Shown: positions 53,161 through 61,612, counted from the stretch's first letter. The stretch: DNA of 64,000 nt from JAGVSZ01 sp019137045 (GCA_046347635.1 JAXMFT010000006.1:1-64000), one strand, 5' to 3'. Numbers and translations: made by a program. The notes: generated by a model from the letters alone, not told the origin.

Positions 53161-54096
53161 GTGTTCTCGTTCCGCAAGAAGTCCGTCGATCCCGCGCAGG
53201 AGGCGTCGTGGTTCGCGCGCCTGCGCCAGGGTCTGCGCAAGACCGGGTCGCAGCTCGCCGCGGTGTTCGGCGACGTGCGCGTCGACGAAGCGCTCTTCGA
53301 GGAGCTCGAGACGGCGCTGATCGCGTCCGACGCGGGGCTCGACGCCACGCGACATCTGCTCGAACGGCTGCGCGCGCGCGTCGTCCGCGACCGCCTCGAG
53401 ACGGCGCAGGAGGTGAAGGCTGCGCTCGCGGACGAGCTCGCGCGGCTGCTAGCTCCGCTCGAGCGCGAGTTCGACCCGACCGTGCGCAAGCCGTTCGTAG
53501 TCATGGTCGCGGGGGTCAACGGCGCCGGCAAGACCACCTCGATCGGCAAGCTTGCGCAGTGGCTCCAGGGTCACGGGCTGTCGGTGCTCCTCGCCGCGGG
53601 CGACACCTTCCGCGCCGCCGCGCGCGAGCAGCTCGCCGCGTGGGGCGCGCGCAGCCGGATCGACGTCGTGGCCCAGTCCGGCGGCGATCCGGCGGCGGTG
53701 ATCTACGACGCGATCGCCGCGGCACGGGCGCGCGGGACCGACGTCGTGATCGCCGATACCGCGGGACGGCTGCCGACGCAGCTCCACCTGATGGAGGAGC
53801 TGAAGAAGATCCGGCGCGTGATCGCCAAGGCCGACCCGACCGCGCCGCACGCGGTGCTGCTCGTCCTGGACGCGAACACCGGGCAGAACGCCCTCGCGCA
53901 GGTGAAGGCGTTCGACGAGGCGCTCGGGCTGACCGGCCTCGTTCTCACCAAGCTCGACGGCACGGCCAAGGGCGGCGTGATCGCCGCGATCGCGCAGACC
54001 CGGCCGGTCCCCCTGGCCTTCATCGGCGTGGGCGAGGGCATCGACGACCTGCAGCCGTTCGCCGCGCGCGAGTTCGCCGCGGCGCTCCTCGACTGA
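53161..54096 (+). CDS. ftsY: Signal recognition particle receptor FtsY
   Basis: The 311-residue GTPase has a short basic and amphipathic N-terminus (FSFRKKSVDP), the N domain, then the G domain: MVAGVNGAGKTTSIGKLAQ, AAGDTFRAAAREQL, DTAGRLPTQLHLMEEL and LTKLDGTAKGG. It docks ribosome-nascent chain complexes at the membrane. GTG 53161 is preferred because sequence before it is not conserved. ftsE follows in the same frame, nine bases after the TGA. Confidence 0.95.
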   Translation: MFSFRKKSVDPAQEASWFARLRQGLRKTGSQLAAVFGDVRVDEALFEELETALIASDAGLDATRHLLERLRARVVRDRLETAQEVKAALADELARLLAPLEREFDPTVRKPFVVMVAGVNGAGKTTSIGKLAQWLQGHGLSVLLAAGDTFRAAAREQLAAWGARSRIDVVAQSGGDPAAVIYDAIAAARARGTDVVIADTAGRLPTQLHLMEELKKIRRVIAKADPTAPHAVLLVLDANTGQNALAQVKAFDEALGLTGLVLTKLDGTAKGGVIAAIAQTRPVPLAFIGVGEGIDDLQPFAAREFAAALLD

Positions 54097-54105
54097 GGCC
54101 CCGCG

Positions 54106-54795
54106 CTGGCGACTCCCGCGCTCGCCTTCAGCCACGTCTCGAAGCGCTACCCGGAGGGGTTCGAGGCGCTGCGCGACGCGACCTTCGCGATCGGCGCCGG
54201 CGAGTTCGCGTGCGTGACCGGTCATTCGGGCGCCGGCAAGACCACCGCGTTGAAGCTCGCCGCGGTGATCGAGCGCCCGAGCGCCGGATCCGTCGTCGTC
54301 AGCGGACAGAACGTCGGCGCGCTCGGGCGCAGGGCGGTGCCGTTCCTGCGCCGCAATCTGGGGCTCGTGTTCCAGGACCAGAAGCTGCTGCACGACCGCA
54401 GCGTCATCGACAACGTGATGCTGCCGCTGCTCGTGTGCGGCAGCGCCGCCGGGGACGCCGCGCGCCGGGCACGCGCCGCGCTCGACAAGGTCGGCCTCGC
54501 CGGGCGCGAGAAGGCGATGCCGGTCGCCCTCTCCGGAGGCGAGCAGCAGCGCCTCTGCATCGCGCGCGCGGTTGCGAACCGCCCCTCGATCCTGCTCGCC
54601 GACGAACCGACCTCGGACCTGGACCCGGAAGCGGCACGCGCAGTCATGGAGATCTTTCGCGCATTCCAGCAGGTCGGGGTCACCGTCGTCATCGCAACCC
54701 ACGACGCCGCGCTCGTCGAAAGCTTCGCGGGGCGCGTGATCCAGCTGAGCCATGGGCGCGTGATCGACGCGCGCCCGGAACCGGGCGGCGGGTGA
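54106..54795 (+). CDS. ftsE: Cell-division ABC ATPase FtsE, probable CTG start
   Basis: The frame encodes a full FtsE ATPase: FSHVSKRYPEGFEAL at the start, Walker A GHSGAGKTTALKL, LGLVFQDQKLLHDRSVIDNV, signature ALSGGEQQRLCIARAV and Walker B ILLADEPTSDLDPE. There is no ATG, GTG or TTG in frame between the ftsY stop and GTG 54214, which lies inside the Walker A region. CTG 54106 gives a normal 229-residue protein, with TGAGG at 54094-54098 as a possible ribosome-binding site overlapping the ftsY stop. Start by CTG is inferred. It pairs with FtsX. Confidence 0.9.
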   Translation: MATPALAFSHVSKRYPEGFEALRDATFAIGAGEFACVTGHSGAGKTTALKLAAVIERPSAGSVVVSGQNVGALGRRAVPFLRRNLGLVFQDQKLLHDRSVIDNVMLPLLVCGSAAGDAARRARAALDKVGLAGREKAMPVALSGGEQQRLCIARAVANRPSILLADEPTSDLDPEAARAVMEIFRAFQQVGVTVVIATHDAALVESFAGRVIQLSHGRVIDARPEPGGG

Positions 54796-55700
54796 AGGCC
54801 TGGCTCCGGCACCATGCCACGAGCCTGCGCGCGACCGCGCTGCGCCTGGCGCGCTCGCCCGTCGCGGCCGCGCTGAACGCCCTGGTGATCGGCGTGACCC
54901 TCGCCCTGCCGCTCGGCGCGTGGGTGCTGGTGGCGAACCTCGAGCGGCTGACGGGCCACCTGGGCGCCGATCCTCAGCTCTCGGTCTTTCTCGCGGCCGA
55001 TGCCACGGCGGCCGACGGCGCGAAGATCGAAGCCGCGCTCAGGCGGGAAAGCGGCGTCCGCGCGCTCCGGTTCGTGCCCAAGGACCAGGCGCTGGCGGAG
55101 ATGAAGCGCGCCGACGCACTGGCCGAGATCGTTGCGTCCCTGGGGTCGAATCCGCTGCCCGACGCGTTCGTGGTGAGCCTGGTTCCGGGCGACGCCCCGA
55201 CTGCGGAGCGCCTCGCTGCGGCATTGCGCGCCATGCCGAAAGTGGCGCTGGTACAGTTCGACGCGGCGTGGGCGCGACGGCTGGAGGCCGCGCTGCGGCT
55301 GGGCGTCCTGGCGGTGGGGGTGCTCGCCGCGCTGCTCGCGTTCGGTCTGGTCGCGGTCACCTTCAACACCGTGCGCCTTCAGATCCTGACGCAGCGCGAC
55401 GAGATCGAGGTGAGCAAGCTGATCGGCGCCACCGACGCCTACATTCGCCGACCGTTTTTCTATCAAGGCGCGCTCGTTGGCCTCGCCGGCGGTCTGGCGG
55501 CCATCGCCATCGTCGCGGCCTGTGTGGCGGTGCTAAACGGCGAAGTGACCCGGCTGGCTGCGACGTACGGCGCCAACTTTCGACTCGAACTGCCGGGGCC
55601 CGGCGACTTGGTTGCCGTCCTCGCCTTCGCCAGCGGCTTGGGATGGGCTGGAGCATGGCTATCAGTGAGTAACCACTTATCTGAAATCGAGCCTAAGTAG
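54792..55700 (+). CDS. ftsX: Cell-division membrane protein FtsX
   Basis: The 302-residue protein has an N-terminal membrane helix (about 28-48), a periplasmic extracellular domain (about 50-165) and three more helices, with the FtsX/MacB-like motif FNTVRLQILTQRDEIEVSKLIGATDAYIRRPF. It transmits FtsE ATP hydrolysis to peptidoglycan hydrolase activators at the septum. GTG 54792 overlaps the ftsE stop by four bases. Base composition becomes less GC-rich near its end. Confidence 0.94.
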   Translation: MKAWLRHHATSLRATALRLARSPVAAALNALVIGVTLALPLGAWVLVANLERLTGHLGADPQLSVFLAADATAADGAKIEAALRRESGVRALRFVPKDQALAEMKRADALAEIVASLGSNPLPDAFVVSLVPGDAPTAERLAAALRAMPKVALVQFDAAWARRLEAALRLGVLAVGVLAALLAFGLVAVTFNTVRLQILTQRDEIEVSKLIGATDAYIRRPFFYQGALVGLAGGLAAIAIVAACVAVLNGEVTRLAATYGANFRLELPGPGDLVAVLAFASGLGWAGAWLSVSNHLSEIEPK

Positions 55701-55758
55701 CCGATCTTCAGCCGCTCATCATGTTCTGCCGAGATATCCGACTGAACTCCTCCGGTAA

Positions 55759-55785
55759 TTAGCACTCTAATGTGCGGAGTGCTAA
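55759..55785 (+). promoter_or_regulatory. CIRCE operator (HrcA-binding site) upstream of rpoH
   Basis: TTAGCACTC (55759-55767), a 9-nt spacer and GAGTGCTAA (55777-55785) form the exact CIRCE consensus. HrcA binds this element to repress heat-shock genes. It ends 26 bases before the rpoH ATG. A possible sigma-70 promoter (CTGAAC 55742-55747, 18 bases, TCTAAT 55766-55771) overlaps it, so binding would block transcription. Confidence 0.95.
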
Positions 55786-55811
55786 AATTGCTCGGGAGGC
55801 TTGAATAACCC

Positions 55812-56660
55812 ATGACCAACACCCTGACCTTTCCCGTTCCATCGGCTGCGGGCAGTCTGGATCACTACATCCAGGCGGTGAACCGCTTCCCGCTCCTCAC
55901 CCCGGAGCAGGAAACGCGTCTCGCGCGGAGATTCCGGTCGGATAACGATCTCGACGCGGCAGGACAGCTCGTGCTGTCTCATCTGCGGGTCGTGGTGGCG
56001 ATCGCGCGCGGGTACCTCGGCTACGGACTGCCACACGCCGACCTCATCCAGGAAGGAAACATCGGCCTGATGAAGGCGGTGAAGCGGTTCGACCCCGAGC
56101 GCGGCGTGCGCCTGGTGTCGTTCGCCATCCACTGGATCAAGGCCGAGATTCACGAGTTCATCCTGCGCAACTGGCGGCTGGTCCGGATCGCCACGACGAA
56201 GGCCCAGCGCAAGCTCTTCTTCAACCTGCGCAGCATGAAGCCGGGGCTGGAGCCGCTCACCCGGGACGAGATCCGGAACGTCGCCGACGTGCTGCGGGTG
56301 AAGCCCGAAGAGGTCGCCGAGATGGAGACCCGCCTGGCCGGCCAGGAAATCGCGCTCGAACCGGTGGGCGACGACGACGACACCTACGCGCCGATCGCCT
56401 ACCTCGCCGACCCGACGGACGAGCCGTCGAAGGTGCTCGAGGACGAGGAGTCCGCGCGCCTGCGCCGCACCGGCCTCGCGTCCGCCCTCGCGGAGCTCGA
56501 CCCGCGCAGCCGCCGGATCATCGAGGCGCGCTGGCTGCGGGAAGAGAACGCCGCAACGCTGCACGACCTCGCCGCCGAGTTCAAGGTTTCGGCCGAACGC
56601 ATCCGGCAGATCGAAGCGAAGGCGATGCAGCGGATGCGGGATCGCATCGGAACATCTTGA
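55812..56660 (+). CDS. rpoH: Heat-shock sigma factor RpoH (sigma-32)
   Basis: The 282-residue sigma factor has region 1.2/2.1 (YIQAVNRFPLLTPEQETRLAR), region 2.2-2.4 (LIQEGNIGLMKAVKRFDPER, VSFAIHWIKAEIHEFILRNW), the RpoH box-like QRKLFFNLRSMK, and region 4 (LDPRSRRIIEARWL, then LAAEFKVSAERIRQIEAKAM). It directs heat-shock transcription. The perfect CIRCE site upstream places it under HrcA as well. CGGGAGGC lies about 12 bases before the ATG. Confidence 0.97.
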   Translation: MTNTLTFPVPSAAGSLDHYIQAVNRFPLLTPEQETRLARRFRSDNDLDAAGQLVLSHLRVVVAIARGYLGYGLPHADLIQEGNIGLMKAVKRFDPERGVRLVSFAIHWIKAEIHEFILRNWRLVRIATTKAQRKLFFNLRSMKPGLEPLTRDEIRNVADVLRVKPEEVAEMETRLAGQEIALEPVGDDDDTYAPIAYLADPTDEPSKVLEDEESARLRRTGLASALAELDPRSRRIIEARWLREENAATLHDLAAEFKVSAERIRQIEAKAMQRMRDRIGTS

Positions 56661-56682
56661 CGCCGTAGGCGGCTGCACCGGA

Positions 56683-56708
56683 ACGCCCGGGTGGGAGCCC
56701 GGGCGTTC
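56683..56708 (+). terminator. Probable rpoH terminator
   Basis: AACGCCCGGG (56683-56692) and CCCGGGCGTT (56699-56708) form a perfect 10-bp stem with a 6-nt loop, followed by CTTGCTT. The T-run is imperfect, but the location 22 bases after the rpoH stop fits a terminator. Confidence 0.75.
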
Positions 56709-56767
56709 TTGCTTCCGCGCCCGACATCCGCTGCGCGGTCCGGGCGAGTCGACCGCGCACCGGGCGC

Positions 56768-57337
56768 CTAGCGCCCGGCGAGCAGCTGCTTGATGTCCGC
56801 GGTGAGCGCGTCGGCGCCCATGCCGAGCTTCGCGAACAGGCGCAGCCGGCCTTGCGGGTCGTAGATGAACGTCGCCGCGGTATGGTCCATCGAGTAGTTG
56901 TCGGGTGCCGTGCCGGGCGCCTTCTGGTAGAAGACCTTGAATTCCTTCGCCGTCTTTGCCGTCGCCTCCGCGTCGCCGCGCAGGCCCAGGAACGTCGGAT
57001 CGAACGCCGGGACGTACTTCGCGAGCAGCGCCGGCGTGTCGCGCTCGGGATCCACGGTCACGAAGAGGACCTGAAACCTGTCGCCATCGGGGCCGAGCCG
57101 CTCCTTGACGAGCTTCAGCTCCGCGAGCGTGGTCGGGCAGACGTCCGGGCAGTGGGTGTAGCCGAAGAACAGCGCCACCACTTTGCCCTTGAAGTCCGCG
57201 AGCGTGCGCGCCTTGCCGGTGTGGTCGGTGAGCGCAAACTCGCGGCCGAACTCGGCCCCGGTGACGTCGATGCTCTTGAAAGCCGGCTGCTCCGGCGCGC
57301 AGGCAGCGAGCAGCAGCGCCGCCAGGCCTGCGGCCAC
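56768..57337 (-). CDS. SCO1/SenC copper chaperone for cytochrome oxidase
   Basis: The 189-residue protein has a lipoprotein-like signal (LAALLLAACAPEQ), a thioredoxin fold with the copper motif GYTHCPDVCPTTLAEL near residue 70 and the distal His in DNYSMDHTAATFIYD. It delivers Cu to the CuA centre of CoxB. GTG 57337 follows the ctaB TAG by one base; longer starts overlap ctaB. It is the last gene of the leftward oxidase run. Confidence 0.93.
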   Translation of the reverse strand: MAAGLAALLLAACAPEQPAFKSIDVTGAEFGREFALTDHTGKARTLADFKGKVVALFFGYTHCPDVCPTTLAELKLVKERLGPDGDRFQVLFVTVDPERDTPALLAKYVPAFDPTFLGLRGDAEATAKTAKEFKVFYQKAPGTAPDNYSMDHTAATFIYDPQGRLRLFAKLGMGADALTADIKQLLAGR

Positions 57338-57338
57338 C

Positions 57339-58232
57339 CTACCGAGGCAGGTAGTGGTCGACCAGGAGCGCCGCAAAGAGCGCGGAGAGGTAGACGATCG
57401 AGTAGCGGAACGTCCGCCGCGCGAGAGCGTCGCTGTAATCGACATAGATGCGAACCGCATGGACGATGAACACGCCGCCGAGGACGAGCGCGGCCACGAG
57501 GTACGGCCATCCGCTCATTGCGCTCACGAACGGCATCAGGCTGCACGCGACCAGGATGAGCGTGTAGAGCAGCACGTGCAGCTGCGTGTACCGACGCCCG
57601 TGGGTGACCGGCAGCATCGGCAGCCCGGCGCGCGCGTACTCCTCGGCACGGTACAGCGCGAGCGACCAGAAGTGCGGCGGCGTCCACGCGAAGATGATGA
57701 GGAACAGCAACAGGGCGTCGGGCGAGACCTCTCCGGTCACCGCGGCCCAGCCGAGCACCGGGGGCATCGCGCCCGCAGCGCCGCCGATCACGATGTTCTG
57801 CGGCGTCAGCGGCTTCAGCACGATCGTGTAGATCAGCGCGTAGCCGACGAAGGTCCCGAGCGTCAGCCACATCGTGAGCGGATTCACGAGCTGGTGGAGC
57901 AGCCACAGCCCCGCCCCGCCCACCGCGCCGGCGAAGAGCAGCGTCTCGAGCGAAGTCAGCGCCCCGCGCGGAAGGGGCCGGGCGCGAGTGCGGGCCATGA
58001 GCGAATCGATGCGCTGCTCGACGAGGCAGTTCACCGCGGCGGCGGCACCGGCGACCAGCGCGATGCCGGCGGTCGCGGCGAGCAGGACGGGCAGCGGCAC
58101 CCAGCTGCCCGCCGGCACTGCGAGCAGCATGCCGATCACGGCGCAGAAGACGATCAGGGAGACGACGCGCGGCTTCGTCAGCTCGTAGAACTGGCGGATG
58201 CGATCGGCGCGAAGCGGTCGGGTGAGCTGCAT
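57339..58232 (-). CDS. ctaB: Protoheme IX farnesyltransferase (heme O synthase)
   Basis: The 297-residue UbiA-family enzyme has about eight membrane helices, the first Asp-rich motif NCLVEQRIDSLMARTRARPL and the second VYVDYSDALARRTF-like region, here RIYVDYSDALARRTF, with FAWTPPHFWSLALYRAEEY. It makes heme O from heme B. ATG 58232 begins conserved sequence. The usual neighbour ctaA is absent: only 58 bases separate ctaB from the next gene. Confidence 0.95.
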   Translation of the reverse strand: MQLTRPLRADRIRQFYELTKPRVVSLIVFCAVIGMLLAVPAGSWVPLPVLLAATAGIALVAGAAAAVNCLVEQRIDSLMARTRARPLPRGALTSLETLLFAGAVGGAGLWLLHQLVNPLTMWLTLGTFVGYALIYTIVLKPLTPQNIVIGGAAGAMPPVLGWAAVTGEVSPDALLLFLIIFAWTPPHFWSLALYRAEEYARAGLPMLPVTHGRRYTQLHVLLYTLILVACSLMPFVSAMSGWPYLVAALVLGGVFIVHAVRIYVDYSDALARRTFRYSIVYLSALFAALLVDHYLPR

Positions 58233-58290
58233 GAAGGGGTGCGGCGAGGAGGCCCGAATGTTACCACGCGCGCACTGCGCGAAGTCGCGC

Positions 58291-58881
58291 CTATCCGATC
58301 TGCGACACCTTGAGCAGCCGCACGATGTCACGCAGGATCCGGCTCGGATCGGCGTCGGGCGGATAGCGGAGTACGGGATTGCCGAGCGGGTCGATGACGA
58401 ACAGCGTCCCGGCCGGCGCGCCCGCGAGCGCCGACGGGCGCACGAGGTCGCCCCCCGCGCCGCGCACGAAGTAGGTTCCCTCGAAGGCCTGCGCGAGCGC
58501 CGGGTCGATCGGCGCATCGTCGGTGATCAGCCAGACGCGCTCGATGCGCTCCATGTTCTTGCCCTGCGCGCGCCGCAGCTGCCGGAGGTGATACAGGGCG
58601 CGCTGGCACGGCTCGCCGCAGGCGCCCGGCGCAACGGCGAGCAGGATCCACTTTCCGCGCAGGGACTTGAGACGGAACGGCTCGCCACCGGCAAGCGCGA
58701 GCGGGACGTCGGGCAGCGGGCGCACGGGCTCGATCAGCTCGCCGTAGTTCATGCGCCCCGAGGGGGCCCAGAAGTAGAACGTCAGGTACGCGAGCAGGAA
58801 CGGCGCAACGGACGCGACCGCGATCCACACGAGCGGCCAGCGGCTCGCGCGCGGGGTGCGCTCAGGCCGGGTCGCCGGCAC
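58291..58881 (-). CDS. Membrane-anchored thioredoxin-fold oxidase assembly protein
   Basis: The 196-residue product has one N-terminal membrane helix (PLVWIAVASVAPFLLAYLTFYF) and a thioredoxin-like domain with GACGEPCQRALYHLRQL (CxxxC) in the position of a SCO metal site, but without a clear distal His. Similar genes lie between surf1 and ctaA in betaproteobacteria. GTG 58881 overlaps the end of surf1 by about 20 bases. A role in CuA or Cys redox maturation is inferred. Confidence 0.82.
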   Translation of the reverse strand: MPATRPERTPRASRWPLVWIAVASVAPFLLAYLTFYFWAPSGRMNYGELIEPVRPLPDVPLALAGGEPFRLKSLRGKWILLAVAPGACGEPCQRALYHLRQLRRAQGKNMERIERVWLITDDAPIDPALAQAFEGTYFVRGAGGDLVRPSALAGAPAGTLFVIDPLGNPVLRYPPDADPSRILRDIVRLLKVSQIG

Positions 58882-59581
58882 GCCTGAAACCCAGGACGAC
58901 GTAGACCACGACGGTCAGGATCCCGAGCCCGTACCACTGCACCGCGTAGGCGCGGTGGGTGTTGACGCCCGCGTCGGGGCGCTCCCAGACGCGCACGAGG
59001 CCGTCCGGCGCCGCGCTCGTCTCCTGCACGAAGACCGGCTGGAGACGCAACCCGGAGTCGGCGGCAACGCGTTCGATGTCGAGGTGCTGGCGGACGGGAC
59101 CGGGCGCGACGTCGGGCGCAAGGGCGTAGGGCGGGCGGCCCGGCGCCACCGCGAGCCCCTCGACACGCTGGGGCCCGGGCGGCGTCGACACCTCCGGCAG
59201 CCGGTCCCGGCGCGGCCCGGCGGCGACCCATCCGCGATTGACGAGCACGTGCACCGGACCGCCCTCCAGCCGCAACGGCGTGACGACGTAGTAGCCCACG
59301 ATGCCCTTGTGGACGCGATTGTCGATCAGCACGGTGTGCGCCGGGACGTACTCGCCCGCCGCGACGACGCGCCGGCCCGCGTACTCGCCCGCCGCGACGA
59401 TCGTCGCCGGCAACCGCACCGGCGCCGCCGCGGCGCGCGCGTCGGCGTCGCGCTGCGCGGCGAGCTTCTCCTCGGCCCGGCGCGACTGCCAGTTTCCGAG
59501 CGCGACGAAGCCCGCGCACGCGGCAATGGTGACCACGAGCCACGCCGGCCGCAGGCGGAAGCGCGCGCCGCGCGGGGTCAC
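58862..59581 (-). CDS. SURF1-family cytochrome oxidase assembly protein
   Basis: The 239-residue protein has two membrane helices, at the start (PAWLVVTIAACAGFVALGNW) and the end (VQWYGLGILTVVVYVVLGF), with the family motifs LGNWQSRRAEEK, VLIDNRVHKGIVGYYVVTPL, VLVNRGWVAAG and YAVQWYGLG. It helps heme A insertion into CoxA. The first codon is GTG 59581. Confidence 0.95.
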   Translation of the reverse strand: MTPRGARFRLRPAWLVVTIAACAGFVALGNWQSRRAEEKLAAQRDADARAAAAPVRLPATIVAAGEYAGRRVVAAGEYVPAHTVLIDNRVHKGIVGYYVVTPLRLEGGPVHVLVNRGWVAAGPRRDRLPEVSTPPGPQRVEGLAVAPGRPPYALAPDVAPGPVRQHLDIERVAADSGLRLQPVFVQETSAAPDGLVRVWERPDAGVNTHRAYAVQWYGLGILTVVVYVVLGFRRAGDPA

Positions 59582-59651
59582 CGCGACCCTTTCCGGACCC
59601 GCATGAGGCTATTCCGCTAGACTGTCCGCGCAGTTCGGCCTGTCCGTCATC

Positions 59652-59852
59652 GTGCGCTACGTCGTCCTCGCGTTCGTCGTCGTCATTCTCGCAGCCCTGT
59701 TCGCGGGCCTGTTCTTCCTGGTGCGCGACCAGGGGCGCTCGACGCGCACGGTCAAGGCGCTCACCTGGCGCATCGGCCTGTCGCTCGCGCTCTTCCTGCT
59801 GCTGTTCGTCAGCTACTACTTCGGGCTCATCCGGCCGCACGGCATCGGCTGA
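59652..59852 (+). CDS. Twin transmembrane small protein
   Basis: The 66-residue product has two membrane helices (VLAFVVVILAALFAGLFFLV and ISLALFLLLFVSYYF-like, here LSLALFLLLFVSYYFGLI) joined by the basic loop RDQGRSTRTVKALTWRIG. It matches the DUF2909 type found in betaproteobacterial oxidase clusters. It is transcribed against its neighbours. GTG 59652 is the start. Confidence 0.9.
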   Translation: MRYVVLAFVVVILAALFAGLFFLVRDQGRSTRTVKALTWRIGLSLALFLLLFVSYYFGLIRPHGIG

Positions 59853-59863
59853 GGGCGCGGGCG

Positions 59864-59893
59864 GAAAAAAGACGCCGCACTGGGTGCGGCGCT
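59864..59893 (-). terminator. Terminator downstream of coxC
   Basis: On the minus strand a GCGCCGCAC/GTGCGGCGT stem with a short loop is followed by CTTTTTT (plus-strand A-run at 59865-59870). It lies about 70 bases beyond the coxC stop and should end the coxBA-ctaG-coxC transcript. Confidence 0.88.
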
Positions 59894-59963
59894 CCAAAGA
59901 GACCCCCTCGCGGGGATTCCCTCCTCCTCGTTATTCGTGTGCCTCGCCGCGCGACGCGTGCGC

Positions 59964-60821
59964 TCAGAGCCAGTACACCAGCACGAACAGCAGCAGCCAG
60001 ACGACGTCGACGAAGTGCCAGTACCACGAGACCGCCTCGAAGGCGAAGTGCCGGTCGGGCGTGAAGTGCCCCGCGATGCTGCGGAACAGGATCACCGTCA
60101 GCATGATCACGCCGAGCGTCACGTGGAACCCGTGGAACCCGGTGAGCATGAAGAAGGTCGAGCCGTAGATCCCGGTCGAGAGCCTGAGGTTCAAGTCGGT
60201 GTACGCGTGGACGTACTCGTAGGCCTGGAAGCCGAGGAAGGTCGCGCCGAGGGCGACGGTCGCGATCAGGCCGAGGATCAGCTGCGCGCGGTTGTTCTCC
60301 TTGAGCGCCCAGTGCGCCCAGGTCACCGTCACCCCGGACGAGAGCAGGAGCGCGGTGTTGAGCGCCGGGATCCCCCAGGCGCCCATCGTCGAGAAGGGTT
60401 CCTTGCTGCCCGGGCCGGCGGTCGGCCAGGTCGCCTGGAAGTCGGGCCACAGCAGCCGCTGGTCGAGCTCTCCCAGCCACGGCACCGACAGCGCGCGCGC
60501 GTAGAACAGCGCGCCGAAGAACGCGCCGAAGAACATGACCTCGGAGAAGATGAACCAGCTCATTCCCCAGCGGAACGAGACATCGACGCGCTTCGAGTAC
60601 ATGCCGCCCTCGGACTCGCCGATCACCTGGCCGAACCAGCCGAACATCATGTACACGAGCACGAGCGCGCCCGCGAGCAGGACCCACCTGCCGACCCCCG
60701 CGTCGTTGATCCAGAGCACGGTGCCGAGCGCCATGAGGAACAGCGCGCACGACCCGATGACCGGCCAGCGCGTCGGCGCGGGCAGGTAGTACCAGGGTTG
60801 TGTGGTGTGGGCCTGCGCCAT
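59964..60821 (-). CDS. coxC: Cytochrome c oxidase subunit III
   Basis: The 285-residue protein has seven membrane helices and motifs FIFSEVMFFGAFFGALFYAR, LGATFLGFQAYEYVHAYTD and FFMLTGFHGFHVTLGVIML, then the ending FVDVVWLLLFVLVYWL, all characteristic of COX3. It stabilises the catalytic core. It follows the DUF2970 gene by 21 bases. Confidence 0.97.
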   Translation of the reverse strand: MAQAHTTQPWYYLPAPTRWPVIGSCALFLMALGTVLWINDAGVGRWVLLAGALVLVYMMFGWFGQVIGESEGGMYSKRVDVSFRWGMSWFIFSEVMFFGAFFGALFYARALSVPWLGELDQRLLWPDFQATWPTAGPGSKEPFSTMGAWGIPALNTALLLSSGVTVTWAHWALKENNRAQLILGLIATVALGATFLGFQAYEYVHAYTDLNLRLSTGIYGSTFFMLTGFHGFHVTLGVIMLTVILFRSIAGHFTPDRHFAFEAVSWYWHFVDVVWLLLFVLVYWL

Positions 60822-60842
60822 CGTCTCTCCCCCTCGTTCCCC

Positions 60843-61058
60843 TCAAGCGGCCCGGCTGACGATGAACTTCACCAGCAGGACCAGACAAACCACGAAAATC
60901 GCCGCCCCGACGACGCCTGCGACGATCAGTTGCGCCGGCGTCACGTGTGCCATCGCCGCCTCGTGATCGGCGCGTCGTCGCACGCCGAAGAACGACGACA
61001 GCACCGTCCTCGCCACGGTGAGCGGCGCGACCCGCCTGCGTTCGCCCTCGCCGCCCAT
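60843..61058 (-). CDS. DUF2970 small membrane protein
   Basis: The 71-residue product has a soluble start (APLTVARTVLSSFFGVRRRA) and one C-terminal helix (LIVAGVVGAAIFVVCLVLLV). This is the DUF2970 pattern found between ctaG and coxC in betaproteobacteria. Its ATG overlaps the ctaG stop by one base. Role unknown, probably assembly. Confidence 0.9.
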   Translation of the reverse strand: MGGEGERRRVAPLTVARTVLSSFFGVRRRADHEAAMAHVTPAQLIVAGVVGAAIFVVCLVLLVKFIVSRAA

Positions 61059-61612
61059 CAGCCGGGCTTCCCGTCCCGGCCCGCGACCTCGAAGAACGTG
61101 TACGACAGGGTCACCGTGCCGATGTCGGCCGGCAGCGCCGGGTCGAGCACGAACACGACCGGCAGTCGGCGCACCTCGCCCGGCGCGAGCGTCTGGCTCT
61201 GAAAGCAGAAGCACTCGATCTTCTTGAGGTACTGGGCCGCGCGCTGCGGACCGTAGCTCGGGATCGCCTGCCCGGTCACCGGGCGATCGAGCGTGTTGCG
61301 GATCTCGTACTGCACGTGCGTGATCTCGCCCGGGTGCACCGGGCGGTGCGACTCGAGCGCCTTGAACGTCCACGGCAGGCGCTGGGTGTTCGCGTCGAAC
61401 TCGATCGTCACCACGCGCGAGCGGTCGACCTGCGTGTTGGCCGCGGCGACCTGGTCCGGCTGGAGCAGGTTGCGGATCCCGGTGACCTGGCAGATCTTCT
61501 CGTAGAAGGGCACCAGCGCGAACCCGAAGCCGAACATCAGCGCCGCGACCAGCGCGAGCTTGCGCAGCAGGATGCGGTTCGCCCGCGCGACCGCGTGTGC
61601 GGGCGCGCTCAT
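61058..61612 (-). CDS. ctaG: Cytochrome c oxidase assembly protein CtaG (Cox11)
   Basis: The 184-residue Cox11-type copper chaperone has one membrane helix (LALVAALMFGFGFALVPFY), the motif KICQVTGIRN, and the copper-binding KKIECFCFQSQTLAPGE with the CFCF pair. It inserts CuB into CoxA. ATG 61612 overlaps the small assembly gene stop (ATGA). Confidence 0.95.
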   Translation of the reverse strand: MSAPAHAVARANRILLRKLALVAALMFGFGFALVPFYEKICQVTGIRNLLQPDQVAAANTQVDRSRVVTIEFDANTQRLPWTFKALESHRPVHPGEITHVQYEIRNTLDRPVTGQAIPSYGPQRAAQYLKKIECFCFQSQTLAPGEVRRLPVVFVLDPALPADIGTVTLSYTFFEVAGRDGKPG

